Notes under the pieces: generated by a model
What the model was told of the DNA's origin: nothing
Databases searched by the model: none
Seen by the model: the letters and a program-made list of their open reading frames with translations, nothing else
DNA from: Actinophytocola sp963840275
GTDB taxonomy: Bacteria > Actinomycetota > Actinomycetes > Mycobacteriales > Pseudonocardiaceae
Assembly (NCBI GenBank): GCA_963840275.1
Contig: CAWIYK010000002.1
Coordinates: 372,001-436,000, forward strand
Direction: 5' to 3'
DNA: 64,000 bases
In this document: positions 26,470 to 35,145 of the stretch, one piece after another
Layout of the letters: each line of letters begins with the position of its first letter
How positions within the stretch are numbered: the first letter of the stretch is position 1
Translations under genes and position numbers: made by a program

Positions 26470-26730
26470 GTGGCAAAGCCACCCATTCGCAAGCCCAAGA
26501 AGAAGGTTTGCGTGTTCTGCAAGGCCGAGAAGAAGGCCAAGTCCAAGTCGGACCTGCAGGACATCGACTACAAGGACACCACGCTGCTGCGGAAGTACAT
26601 CTCCGACCGCGGCAAGATCCGTGCCCGCCGGGTCACCGGCAACTGCAGCCAGCACCAGCGCGACGTCGCCATTGCGGTGAAGAACGCTCGGGAGATGGCG
26701 CTGCTGCCCTACACCTCGACCGCGCGCTGA
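26470..26730 (+). CDS. rpsR: 30S ribosomal protein S18, zinc-binding form
   Basis: 86 residues. CVFC near residue 14 and NCSQHQ near 59 provide the ligands of the zinc-containing S18 form, as distinct from the zinc-free paralog made under zinc starvation. GTG at 26470 follows AGGAGTAACACC. It lies 54 bp after ssb and 13 bp before rplI. Confidence 0.96.
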   Translation: MAKPPIRKPKKKVCVFCKAEKKAKSKSDLQDIDYKDTTLLRKYISDRGKIRARRVTGNCSQHQRDVAIAVKNAREMALLPYTSTAR

Positions 26731-26743
26731 TCCAGGAGTCCAG

Positions 26744-27196
26744 ATGAAACTCATCCTCACGGCCGACGTGGCCGGCCTCGGTGGGCCGGGCGACATCGTC
26801 GAGGTCAAGGACGGTTACGGGCGCAACTACCTGCTCCCGCGGCGGCTGGCGATCCTCGCCTCCAAGGGCGCCGAGAAGCAGGTGCAGACCATCCGGCGCG
26901 CGCAGACCGCGCGGGCGATCCGGGGTCTGGACCACGCGCAGGAGATCAAGGCCGCGCTCGAGAAGATCGACCCGGTGCCGATGAAGGCCAAGGCCGCCAG
27001 CGGCTCCGGCAAGCTGTTCGGCTCGGTCACCTCGGCCGACGTCGTGTCGGCCGTCAAGGCCGCCGGCGGGCCGGCGCTCGACAAGCGGGTCATCTCGCTG
27101 CCGGGTCACATCAAGACCGTCGGCAAGCACCCGATCAGCGCTCGGTTGCACCCGGACGTCACCGTCGCGTTCAAGCTCGAGGTCACGGCCGGCTGA
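26744..27196 (+). CDS. rplI: 50S ribosomal protein L9
   Basis: 150 residues. The N-terminal domain has GPGDIVEVKDGYGRNYLLPR, the L9 signature. A long connecting helix and a C-terminal domain (RLHPDVTVAFKLEV) follow. Last gene of the operon; a large hairpin follows at 27235. Confidence 0.97.
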   Translation: MKLILTADVAGLGGPGDIVEVKDGYGRNYLLPRRLAILASKGAEKQVQTIRRAQTARAIRGLDHAQEIKAALEKIDPVPMKAKAASGSGKLFGSVTSADVVSAVKAAGGPALDKRVISLPGHIKTVGKHPISARLHPDVTVAFKLEVTAG

Positions 27197-27234
27197 CGGT
27201 CACGACCAGCATCGACGGAGAGTAACCACATTCG

Positions 27235-27277
27235 CGTCAGCCCCGTGTCGGGTTCACCAACTCGACCGGGGCTGACG
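27235..27277 (+). terminator. Hairpin after rplI
   Basis: CGTCAGCCCCG (27235-27245) pairs perfectly with CGGGGCTGACG (27267-27277) across a 21-nt loop, 38 bp after the rplI stop. It probably ends the ribosomal operon. Confidence 0.6.
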
Positions 27278-27291
27278 GGTGTCCTGTCAAG

Positions 27292-27514
27292 TTGTCCACA
27301 TGTGGGTTACCCCTCCGGGCGGCCCGTTCGACGACACGCCGACGGCGCGATTCCACCCGACACGCCGGTCGCCAAACGGTTAGTTTTTCCACAACCTGTA
27401 CACAGCCCCTGAACTGGGGTTTCTTTGGCAACCCGGCAGGCTGTCCCCAGGTTGTCCACAGGTGGGGAACCTGCCTGTGACTCGTTGCCCGCACGCATCC
27501 ACATGCTGTCCACA
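27292..27514. promoter_or_regulatory. Cluster of DnaA boxes upstream of dnaB
   Basis: The actinobacterial DnaA box TTGTCCACA occurs perfectly at 27292-27300 and 27452-27460. One-mismatch forms lie at 27385-27393 (TTTTCCACA) and 27506-27514 (CTGTCCACA), all in the same orientation. The 466-bp gap 27197-27662 has no gene. Possible roles are DnaA control of dnaB transcription or titration of DnaA. Confidence 0.6.
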
Positions 27515-27662
27515 GGCGGTGTTTGCGCGGCTTGATCGGCACCTCTACGGTCCCGCATGACCGCTCGCTCTGCGTACGCGGATTCCGGTGCCTTGCCGTT
27601 GTCGCCGCGGATGCTTACAGTTAATGTTCGAACATGTGTTCGATGGACCAGGAGGCATCTCG

Positions 27663-29043
27663 GTGGCTCTGACCGATGACCGGACGTCCGCGGCGGGTCC
27701 CGCGGAGAACGGCAACGGTTTCGACCGGCAGCCGCCGCAGGATCTCACCGCCGAGCAGAGCGTGCTCGGCGGCATGATGCTGTCCAAGGACGCGATCGCC
27801 GACGTGGTCGAGGTACTGCGTCCCAACGACTTCTACCGTCCCGCGCACCAGCTGGTGTACGACTGCGTGCTCGACCTGTACAGCCGGGGCGAGCCGGCGG
27901 ACGCGGTCACCGTGGCCGCCGAGCTGGAGCGCAGGGGCGAGATCCGCCGCGTCGGCGGCGCCGCCATACCTGCACACGCTGATCGCGACCGTGCCCACCG
28001 CCGCGAACGCCAGCTACTACGCGGAGATCGTCGCGGAGAAGGCGACGCTGCGCAGGCTCGTCGAGGCCGGCACCCGGATCGTGCAGCTCGGCTACGCGGG
28101 CGCGGAGGGCGCCGACATCAACGAGATCGTCGACCGCGCGCAGTCGTCGATCTACGAGGTCACCGAGCGCAGGATGAGCGAGGACTACGTCGCGCTCGAG
28201 GAGCTCCTGCAGCCGACCATGGACGAGATCGACGCCATCGCCTCCCGCGGCGGCTCTTCTCTCGGCGTGCCAACGGGTTTCGAGGATCTCGACGCGGTCA
28301 CCAACGGCCTGCACCCCGGCCAGATGATCATCGTGGCGGCGCGGCCCGGTATCGGTAAGTCGACGCTCGGGCTCGACTTCATGCGGTCCTGCTCGGTGAA
28401 GCACGGCATGACCAGCGTCATCTTCTCGCTGGAGATGAGCCGTACCGAGATCGTCATGCGCATGTTGTCCGCCGAGTCCAAGATCCGGCTCGCGGACATG
28501 CGTGGTGGCCGCATGTCCGACGACGACTGGACCCGCCTCGCGCGGCGGATGAGCGAGGTCAGCGAGGCGCCGATGTTCGTGGACGACTCGCCGAACATGA
28601 CGATGATGGAGATCCGCGCGAAGGCCCGGCGGCTCCGGCAGCGGCACGACCTGCGGCTCATCGTGGTCGACTACATGCAGCTGATGACGTCCGGCAAGCG
28701 GGTCGAGTCGCGGCAGCAGGAGGTATCGGAGTTCTCCCGGCAGCTCAAGCTGCTCGCCAAGGAGCTCGAGGTGCCGGTGATCGCGATCAGCCAGCTGAAC
28801 CGTGGGCCGGAGCAACGCACCGACAAGCGCCCGATGCTGTCCGACCTGCGTGAGTCCGGTTCGCTGGAGCAGGACGCCGACATGGTCATCCTGATCCACC
28901 GCCCGGACGCCTTCGAACGCGACGACCCCCGGGCCGGCGAGGCGGACCTGATCCTCGGCAAGCACCGAGCCGGCCCGACCGCCACCGTGACCGTCGCGCA
29001 CCAGCTGCACTACAGCCGCTTCACCGACCTGGCCCAGGGCTGA
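27663..29043 (+). CDS. dnaB: Replicative DNA helicase DnaB, with a one-base insertion
   Basis: Hexameric helicase that unwinds DNA at the fork. The N-terminal domain reads LTAEQSVLGGMMLSKDAI. The RecA-like domain has ARPGIGKSTLG (Walker A), SLEMSRTEI, IVVDYMQLM (Walker B) and ISQLNRGPEQR. GTG at 27663 follows GGAGG. The frame breaks at about 27963, where an extra G disrupts GGAPYLHTLI. Corrected length is 459 residues, normal for the family, with no intein. Because DnaB is essential, a sequencing error is the best explanation. Confidence 0.92.
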
Positions 29044-29065
29044 CCACGTCGCATACCGTGTCGGC

Positions 29066-30115
29066 ATGGCCGAACGGCGTGCTGCGCGCTCCTCGCTCGG
29101 GCGCGTGCACGCCTATCTCGGGCGGTGCAGTGCCGCCGAGGCCGTCGTCAACCGGGAGCGGTTCGGTGGGGTGACCCTCCAGGGCCTGCACGGGTTGAAG
29201 GTCGCGTCCGCGCTGGCCAGAGCCGGGGAGCTGCACGGCATCGACATCGATCCGGCCGCCTACCTGGCGCGGGGGACGCCCAAGGCGCCCGTCGTCGAGG
29301 GGCAGCTCGGGTTCGACCTGGACCTCCCGGTCTTCGACTGGGTCGAGGCACAGGCCGAGCTGGGGCTGCGGGTGGTGCGCACGCCGGGGCCCCGGCTGCG
29401 GGTCGGGCAGCTCGACGAGCTGAAGGCCGAGCTGCACCGCGACTACCGGGTCGACGTCTCCGTGACGTTGGTGCTCGACGGTGGCTGGCTCGGGTCCAAG
29501 CACAGCGGCGTCCTCGCCGAGCAGCTGCGTGCCGCCGACCGGAACGTGTCGCTGGTGCTCGGGGCGCCGTTCGATCCGCTCGACTCGTCCTACAAGGTGC
29601 AGGGTCTGCGGCGGCTGCTGCGGTGGAGCACGCGGACCGGGCGCAAGCTCGAGCTGCTGCGCACCGGGCCGATCGGGATTCCCGCCGTCGCGGCGGGGGC
29701 GAAGGTCGCCGCCATCGGGTTGTCCTCCTCCACCCGGCATCTGGGTGGGCCGGTGGCTCGGCGGGCCGACGGGGTCAAGCCCAAGCGCAGCCCGCAGGTG
29801 TTCGTGCCGAAGCTGCTGCACTGGCAGCGCGGGATGGATCTGCGGGGGGCCGAGGTCACCCACTGCGAGTGCCCCGCGTGCGACCGGGCCGGCGCCGGCT
29901 TGTCGCGGTTCGACCTCGCCTTCGACTCCAGTGTGCCGGCCGGGGTGCGGGCCGCCGCGCAGGAGCACGACTCGTACGCGCTCGCCGAGGTCGTGCGGTC
30001 CGTCGCCGGGGCGGCGGATCCCAAGGAGGAGCTGGCGCGGCTGCGGCAGGACGCCAGGGAGCTGGCCGAGGAGGTCTCGCTGCCGGTGCCGGCGTGGCTC
30101 GGCAAGTGGGACTAG
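29066..30115 (+). CDS. Unknown protein with a TGT-like zinc motif
   Basis: 349 residues, soluble. I do not recognise a named family. Residues near 270 read HCECPACDRAG, followed 28 residues after the last Cys by EHDSYALAEVV. That pattern (CxCxxC-x28-H) resembles the structural zinc site of tRNA-guanine transglycosylases, which have CxCxxC then His about 26 residues on. The preceding region alternates beta and alpha elements, as expected of a TIM barrel, but I cannot place the TGT catalytic aspartates. ATG at 29066 has TACCGT 6 nt upstream (leaderless). It could be an archaeosine/queuosine-type paralog or an unrelated zinc protein. Confidence 0.6.
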   Translation: MAERRAARSSLGRVHAYLGRCSAAEAVVNRERFGGVTLQGLHGLKVASALARAGELHGIDIDPAAYLARGTPKAPVVEGQLGFDLDLPVFDWVEAQAELGLRVVRTPGPRLRVGQLDELKAELHRDYRVDVSVTLVLDGGWLGSKHSGVLAEQLRAADRNVSLVLGAPFDPLDSSYKVQGLRRLLRWSTRTGRKLELLRTGPIGIPAVAAGAKVAAIGLSSSTRHLGGPVARRADGVKPKRSPQVFVPKLLHWQRGMDLRGAEVTHCECPACDRAGAGLSRFDLAFDSSVPAGVRAAAQEHDSYALAEVVRSVAGAADPKEELARLRQDARELAEEVSLPVPAWLGKWD

Positions 30116-30249
30116 GGGTCGGCCCGAACTGGGAACAGGATCACCGGTACGGGTGGTGGCCGGGTCCTTGAACTGTCCATGGTGGACACGGGAGAGTGCA
30201 CGCACGTTCGTCGTGAGGTGCGGGGGCACATGGGGATCCGAGGAAGTCA

Positions 30250-31026
30250 GTGAGCACGGCGCATCTGGTGGCGCCGCTGCTGAACGGCCGGTTCGAGGAC
30301 GTGGCCGGCGAGCTCGGGGTCGGCGTGCTGCTGTGCGACGGCCACGGCGGGTGCCGCACGGTCACCGCGCACGCGGCCGATCTGTTGGGACTGACCGAAG
30401 ACGACCTCGCGAGCGGGAACTGGCGGCTCACGGACGACCGGGGCGCCCCGCTGCCGACACTCGCAGAGCTGGTCGGTCAGGTGTTGCGGGCCGACACCGC
30501 GACGACGACCGCGGTCGTGGTGAACGAACACCGGCGGCTGTGGCTCGAGCTGTACCCGGTGGTGCTGCGCGGCGTCCGGCTCGCGGTCGCCGTGGTGCGG
30601 CCGGTGCACACGGATGCCTTGCGGGACAAGGGACTCCTCGACCCGGTTACCGGACTGCCGAACCGGGTGCTGCTGTTCGACCGGCTGGACCAGGCGCTGC
30701 GGCGCGCGCGGGCGCGGGGCACGCGGGTGACGCTGGTGCTCGCCGACGTGCGTGGGCTGCGGGAGCTGGCGCCGGAGCTGGGTGACCGGGTGCTCCGCGA
30801 GACGGGGGACCGGCTCACCGGCGGGCTCGGCATCGACCACACCGTGGCCCGGCACGGCGGCGGCACGTTCGCCGTGGTCGTCGACCATCCGCACGGGCCG
30901 GGCACGCCGGTCGCCGAGCGGGTCGCGGAGCTGGCGCCGTACCCGGTGCGGATCGGCTGGGTGACGAGCGACGGCGCGGACACCGTGCACGACCTGGTCC
31001 GCCGCGCGGAGGCGGAACTGCGCTAG
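30250..31026 (+). CDS. PAS-GGDEF-like protein with a degenerate GGDEF site
   Basis: 258 residues. An N-terminal sensory region resembling PAS (about 20-120) is followed by a GGDEF-fold domain that opens with DPVTGLPNRVLLFDRLDQAL. The catalytic loop reads HGGGTFAVV, so GGDEF has become GGGTF and the metal- and GTP-positioning acidic residues are lost. The allosteric RxxD site is also absent. It is therefore unlikely to make cyclic di-GMP and may be a nucleotide sensor or scaffold. GTG at 30250 follows GGAAGTCA. A strong terminator follows. Confidence 0.8.
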   Translation: MSTAHLVAPLLNGRFEDVAGELGVGVLLCDGHGGCRTVTAHAADLLGLTEDDLASGNWRLTDDRGAPLPTLAELVGQVLRADTATTTAVVVNEHRRLWLELYPVVLRGVRLAVAVVRPVHTDALRDKGLLDPVTGLPNRVLLFDRLDQALRRARARGTRVTLVLADVRGLRELAPELGDRVLRETGDRLTGGLGIDHTVARHGGGTFAVVVDHPHGPGTPVAERVAELAPYPVRIGWVTSDGADTVHDLVRRAEAELR

Positions 31027-31032
31027 GGACAG

Positions 31033-31071
31033 GAGAAGGGCCCGGGAGCGAGTCGCTCCCGGGCCCTTCTC
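31033..31071. terminator. Bidirectional hairpin terminator
   Basis: A near-perfect 17-bp stem starting GAGAAGGGCCCGGGAG and its complement lies 7 bp after the plus-strand gene stop. It also lies 11 bp after the end of the minus-strand repeat protein, so it can serve both. Confidence 0.8.
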
Positions 31072-31081
31072 GGCTACCCGA

Positions 31082-34000
31082 TCAGGCGATCGGGTGGGTG
31101 GTGAAGAGGTTCGCCAGCGCGGCACGCGTGGCGTCGAGCGACGAGTCGCCCATCACCGGCGCCTGGACACCGGACAGGCCCGGGTTCGAGACCGGCAGCG
31201 TGTTCAGCGAAGGCGCCTGCACGACCGGCACCGCGTTGACGTCACCGGCGCCCGGCAGCGCCGGGACGACCGGGATCACCGAGGTGATGTCGGTCAGGTC
31301 ACCCGCGGCCGGGATCACCGGGATGATCGCCGTAGTGCTGGTCAGGTCGTCCGTGGCCGGGATCACCGGGAGGACCGCGGTGGTGTCGGTCAGGTCGTCC
31401 GTGGCCGGCACGGCCGGGATGACCGCCGTGGTGTCGGTCAGGTCGCCGAAGACCGGCAGCAACTCGGGCAGCTCGACCGGAACGGCAGGAACGTCCTGCC
31501 GACCGCCGACACCCGAGACCGGCAGGCTCGACACCGGCAGCTGCGAGACCGGCAGGCCGCCGGTCACGCCACCGAGCATGTCGCCACCCAGCAGACCACC
31601 GCCCAGCAGGCCACCCAGGAGGTCGCCGCCGAGCACGTCGCCGCCGACCGGAAGGGCCGGAACGTCCTCCCGACCGCTGACACCGGACACCGGCAGCTCC
31701 GAGACCGGCAGCTGCGAAACCGGCAGGCCACCGGTCACGCCACCGAGCATGTCGCCACCCAGCAGACCACCGAACAGGTGACCGCCCAGCAGGTCGCCGC
31801 CGAGCACGTCGCCACCGACCGGAAGCGCCGGAACATCCTGGCGACCGCCGACACCGGACACCGGCAGCTGCGAAACGGGCAGGCCGCCGGTCACGCCACC
31901 GAGCATGTCGCCACCCAGCAGACCACCGAACAGGTGACCGCCCAGCAGGTCGCCGCCGAGGAGGCCGCCACCCAGCAGGTCGCCGCCGACCGGAGCCGCG
32001 GCGCGGCCCATCGGGTACGGCGCGGGGAGGATGTGGTTGTCGACCGGCGCGTCGACGGTGAGGTGCGAAGGCACCGTGTCACCGAGGTCGACGACCTGCC
32101 CGTGCGTGAGCGCGGCCATGCTGTCGTTGACGCCGGTCAGCACACCGGAGAACGCACCGGCGAACGGGTCGGCCGGCATGGACCGGCCCCGCGACGGCAG
32201 GGCCGACGGCAGCAGCGACGGCAGTTCGGTCGCCTCGAGGCCACCGTGCACCGGCAGGTTGATCTGCGACTCGTTCTCGCCGACCTCGAGCTCGCTCGCG
32301 TGGAACGACTCGGTGAACGCCCGCGCGAGCACCTCGACCGGCACGTCGTACACCGGGACGTTGGCACCGACCGGCAACGTGCCGTCGATGCCGGACAGCG
32401 AACCGTGGTCGCCGCTGGTGGTGGACGTGCCACCGACCTCGCCCTCGGTGTTGCTCAGGCCGGACGCGTACGAGTCGCCCGCCAGCGCGGCCACCGCGTC
32501 GCCGAACGGCTGCACGACCGCCGCCGCCGGGACGTCGACCAGGTTGCCCGAGATGAAGCCCTCGTCGCCCGCGGTGTCGATGTCGCCGCCGGACTCGGCC
32601 TCGGTCTTGTTCGTCGCGACCGCGGAGTTGACTCCGCCGACCGCCGAGGCGACCGCCGCGAAGCTCTGCGCGAGCGGCAGTGCCTGCGGGCTCGCCACGT
32701 TGCCGGCGACCAGGCCGGACGTGCCGTCGGTCTCGGTGTCGCCACCGGCCTCGGTCTCGGTGACCGACCCGGCGAGCGAGTCGTTCAGGCCGAGGGCCGC
32801 GGCGGACTCGCCGTAGACCTGGCCCGCGCCCGCGACCGGGGCGTTGACCACGTTGCCGGTGCCGGCGCCGTCGACGCCGTCGCTGGTCGCGTCGCCGCCC
32901 GAGGTCATCTCGGTGTTGTTGACGGCGGCCTGCGTGCCCTTGGCCAGGGCGCTCGCGCCGGAGCCGAACACCTGCGCGGGCACCGAGACGGGTGCCTGGC
33001 CGATGTTGCCGGACAGGAAGCCGGCGGTGCCGGTCGCCTTGCTCGGGCCACCGGCCGCGAGCTCGTTGTCCGTCGTGGCCTTGGCGTCGGTGAAGGCCAC
33101 CGCGCCGGCGCCGTTGCCGAACACCTGTCCCGCCGTCGCGACCGGGGCGGTCACGAGGTTGGACGCGACGACACCGTCGTCGTCGTCGGTGTTGTTGCCG
33201 CCACCGGACGTCGACTTCTTGGTCTCCGAGCCGGTCGCGTCGGCGCCACCGGCGCCGGCCGCGGCGTTGCCGAAGCCCTCGACGGGCAGGGTCAACGGAA
33301 TGGTGCCCATGTTGCCGCCGCCGAGCGATTCGTCACCGGTGGTGCCGGTGTTGCCGCCCGACGAGGTGGTGGCGTCGTTGGTGGCCGTGGCCGACGTGCC
33401 GCCGACGCCGGCGACCGAGTTCGCGAACACGTCGACCGGACCGGCCAACGGGGTGTTGGCGGCGGTGCCGGACAGCACGCTTTCGTGGCCACGGGTGTAG
33501 GAGGACCCACCCGCGGTCGAGTCGACCGTGTTGTCGGCCTCGGCACTCGCCTTGCCGACCGCGGCCGCCGCGTTGCCGAAGCCCTCGACGGGCAGTGCGA
33601 CCGGAGTCGCCGCGATGGCGCCGGAGAGGACGGAGCCCTCGCCGGTGGTGCGGCTGGTGCCGCCCGCGGTGGTCTCGCTCGCGGTGTCGCACTCGGCGGC
33701 GGCCGTGCCGACCGCGCCACCCGCGTTGCCGCAGAGCAGGGCCGGGCCGCTCACCGCGGGCTGCGCGATGTTGCCGGCCAGCAGTGCCGGGTCGCCGTTG
33801 GTCTCGACGTAGGTCGGGACCCCGTACATGCCCTGGCGGGTGTCGCCCGCCGCGGCGTCCGCGACGGAGTCGGCCCAGGCGTTCGCCTTGCCGAGCCCCA
33901 TGATCGCGTTGCCGTTCGCCTTGAGCGGCACCGCCACGGGCGCCGCGCCGACGTTGCCGCCGCCCGCGCTGTCCTCGCCGGAGGTGAGCACGGTGCCGCC

Positions 34001-34942
34001 GGAGGTCGCCGAGGTCTCGGCCTCGGACGCGGCGGTGGCCCTGCCGGCGCCGGCGATCGCGTTGCCGTTCGCCTGCAGCGGCGTGGCGAACTGACCCACG
34101 AGCGCGTTGCCGGACAGGAAGCCGTGGCTCCCGTCGGTCTCGACGTCGCCGCCCGCGGTCGCGTCCTGCGTGGCGGAGCTCAGCGCGATAGCCTTGCCGC
34201 CCGCCGCGACGGCGTTGCCGGTCACCTGGACGGGCAGTGCCCAGTCGAGGTCCACGGCGTTGCCGGACAGGAAGCCGTGGCTGCCGTCGGTCTCGACGTC
34301 GCGCCACGCCTCGGCGCTCTGCTCGGAGTCGTTGGCCACCTCGGCCTTGCCGACGATCGCGACCGCGTTGCCGGAGACGTCGACCGGCACGACGAGGTCG
34401 CCGTTGACGCGGTTGCCGGCGGCGGGGCTGCCGCCGATGGCGTCGACGCCGGGCGTGTTGACCGCGTCCAGCGAGGGCACGGTCGGGATCTTGTCGCCCA
34501 TCGGCAACGTGGCGAGCTTGTCCGTCACCGGCTCGGCGGTGGCGACGAGCGGCGCGGCCTGGTCACGAGCCTTGCCCGTGAGCGGGTCGACCGAGCCCTT
34601 GACCTTGGTGGCCACCGGAGCGGCGGTCCCCTGAACCTTGCCGGTGAACGGCGCGGCCACCGAGGTCGCCGTGGTGGCCTGGTCGGCCATCGGCACGGAA
34701 CGCGTCAGGTCAGCGACGCTGACCCTGATCTCGTTGTCGACCCCGGGCAGATTCTTCTGCCCGAGCGGGGTGCCGAACGCGTTGTTGTCGATTTTGACGG
34801 GGACTGTCACAGACCCGTCAAGCGGCGAGGCCGGCTTGTCCGGGTTGACATCCTCGTCGGCAGAAGCGATGCCGGTACCCAGCATCAGCAAACCACCGGT
34901 GACTAGCGCGGTCTGAAAACCACGCTTCGCCCAGGTTTGCAT
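31082..34942 (-). CDS. Giant secreted chaplin-like tandem-repeat protein
   Basis: 1286 residues. A signal peptide (1-27, ending GTGIASA) and a spacer are followed by about 13 tandem repeats from residue 174 to about 850, most exactly 51 residues long. Each repeat reads roughly SGNxxxxPVxxPVxxxGNAxxxxGxA followed by a Thr/Ser/Asp/Gly-rich linker (for example VETDGSHG). The repeat core resembles the chaplin domain of Streptomyces (VLSGNVVQVPVHVPVNVCGN), but only one repeat keeps a Cys pair (LLCGN and AECDT). The C-terminal third has three Gly/Leu-rich blocks (LLGGDMLGGVTGG, LPVSQLPVSG) and four DLTDTTAVIPV repeats. ATG at 34942 follows AAAGGAGCATCTGACG. It is probably an amyloid-like surface or hydrophobic sheath protein; that role is inferred from the repeat only. 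Confidence 0.8.
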   Translation of the reverse strand: MQTWAKRGFQTALVTGGLLMLGTGIASADEDVNPDKPASPLDGSVTVPVKIDNNAFGTPLGQKNLPGVDNEIRVSVADLTRSVPMADQATTATSVAAPFTGKVQGTAAPVATKVKGSVDPLTGKARDQAAPLVATAEPVTDKLATLPMGDKIPTVPSLDAVNTPGVDAIGGSPAAGNRVNGDLVVPVDVSGNAVAIVGKAEVANDSEQSAEAWRDVETDGSHGFLSGNAVDLDWALPVQVTGNAVAAGGKAIALSSATQDATAGGDVETDGSHGFLSGNALVGQFATPLQANGNAIAGAGRATAASEAETSATSGGTVLTSGEDSAGGGNVGAAPVAVPLKANGNAIMGLGKANAWADSVADAAAGDTRQGMYGVPTYVETNGDPALLAGNIAQPAVSGPALLCGNAGGAVGTAAAECDTASETTAGGTSRTTGEGSVLSGAIAATPVALPVEGFGNAAAAVGKASAEADNTVDSTAGGSSYTRGHESVLSGTAANTPLAGPVDVFANSVAGVGGTSATATNDATTSSGGNTGTTGDESLGGGNMGTIPLTLPVEGFGNAAAGAGGADATGSETKKSTSGGGNNTDDDDGVVASNLVTAPVATAGQVFGNGAGAVAFTDAKATTDNELAAGGPSKATGTAGFLSGNIGQAPVSVPAQVFGSGASALAKGTQAAVNNTEMTSGGDATSDGVDGAGTGNVVNAPVAGAGQVYGESAAALGLNDSLAGSVTETEAGGDTETDGTSGLVAGNVASPQALPLAQSFAAVASAVGGVNSAVATNKTEAESGGDIDTAGDEGFISGNLVDVPAAAVVQPFGDAVAALAGDSYASGLSNTEGEVGGTSTTSGDHGSLSGIDGTLPVGANVPVYDVPVEVLARAFTESFHASELEVGENESQINLPVHGGLEATELPSLLPSALPSRGRSMPADPFAGAFSGVLTGVNDSMAALTHGQVVDLGDTVPSHLTVDAPVDNHILPAPYPMGRAAAPVGGDLLGGGLLGGDLLGGHLFGGLLGGDMLGGVTGGLPVSQLPVSGVGGRQDVPALPVGGDVLGGDLLGGHLFGGLLGGDMLGGVTGGLPVSQLPVSELPVSGVSGREDVPALPVGGDVLGGDLLGGLLGGGLLGGDMLGGVTGGLPVSQLPVSSLPVSGVGGRQDVPAVPVELPELLPVFGDLTDTTAVIPAVPATDDLTDTTAVLPVIPATDDLTSTTAIIPVIPAAGDLTDITSVIPVVPALPGAGDVNAVPVVQAPSLNTLPVSNPGLSGVQAPVMGDSSLDATRAALANLFTTHPIA
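31480..31995 (-). repeat. Three DNA-level repeats in the C-terminal third of the chaplin-like gene
   Basis: The segment starting CGGTCACGCCACCGAGCATG recurs at 31561, 31732 and 31888 (spacings 171 and 156 bp) with long identical stretches. It encodes the Gly/Leu-rich blocks. Such identity favours recombination and copy-number change. Confidence 0.85.
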
Positions 34943-35145
34943 CGTCAGATGCTCCTTTCGTTTTCCCTTGGGGGGTAGGACGGGTGGCCGGGACGCGAAC
35001 TGGGGGCAAGACGCGTCGAGGCAATCGGCCACCCGAGTCGGGTGGCGGGGGAGGCCCGCCGGCGAAAGGCGCGCGGCACCGCGAGGAAGGACACGGTGCA
35101 TGGCCGCTCAGCACTCGGGGCTGAGGGCGGCGCGCCGGTGGAGGA

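Noticed and set aside
27197..27662. Chromosomal origin oriC
   Set aside because: DnaA boxes are few and the region is not flanked by dnaA-dnaN. The true origin is expected beyond the right edge, past parAB.
27950..27975. Programmed frameshift or intein remnant in dnaB
   Set aside because: No slippery heptamer or intein motifs. A one-base correction restores an uninterrupted family sequence of normal length.
31094..34906. 1270-codon plus-strand frame opposite the chaplin-like gene
   Set aside because: Repetitive Arg/His/Gly-rich shadow of the minus-strand repeats. The minus strand has a signal peptide, a Shine-Dalgarno and a true protein repeat.
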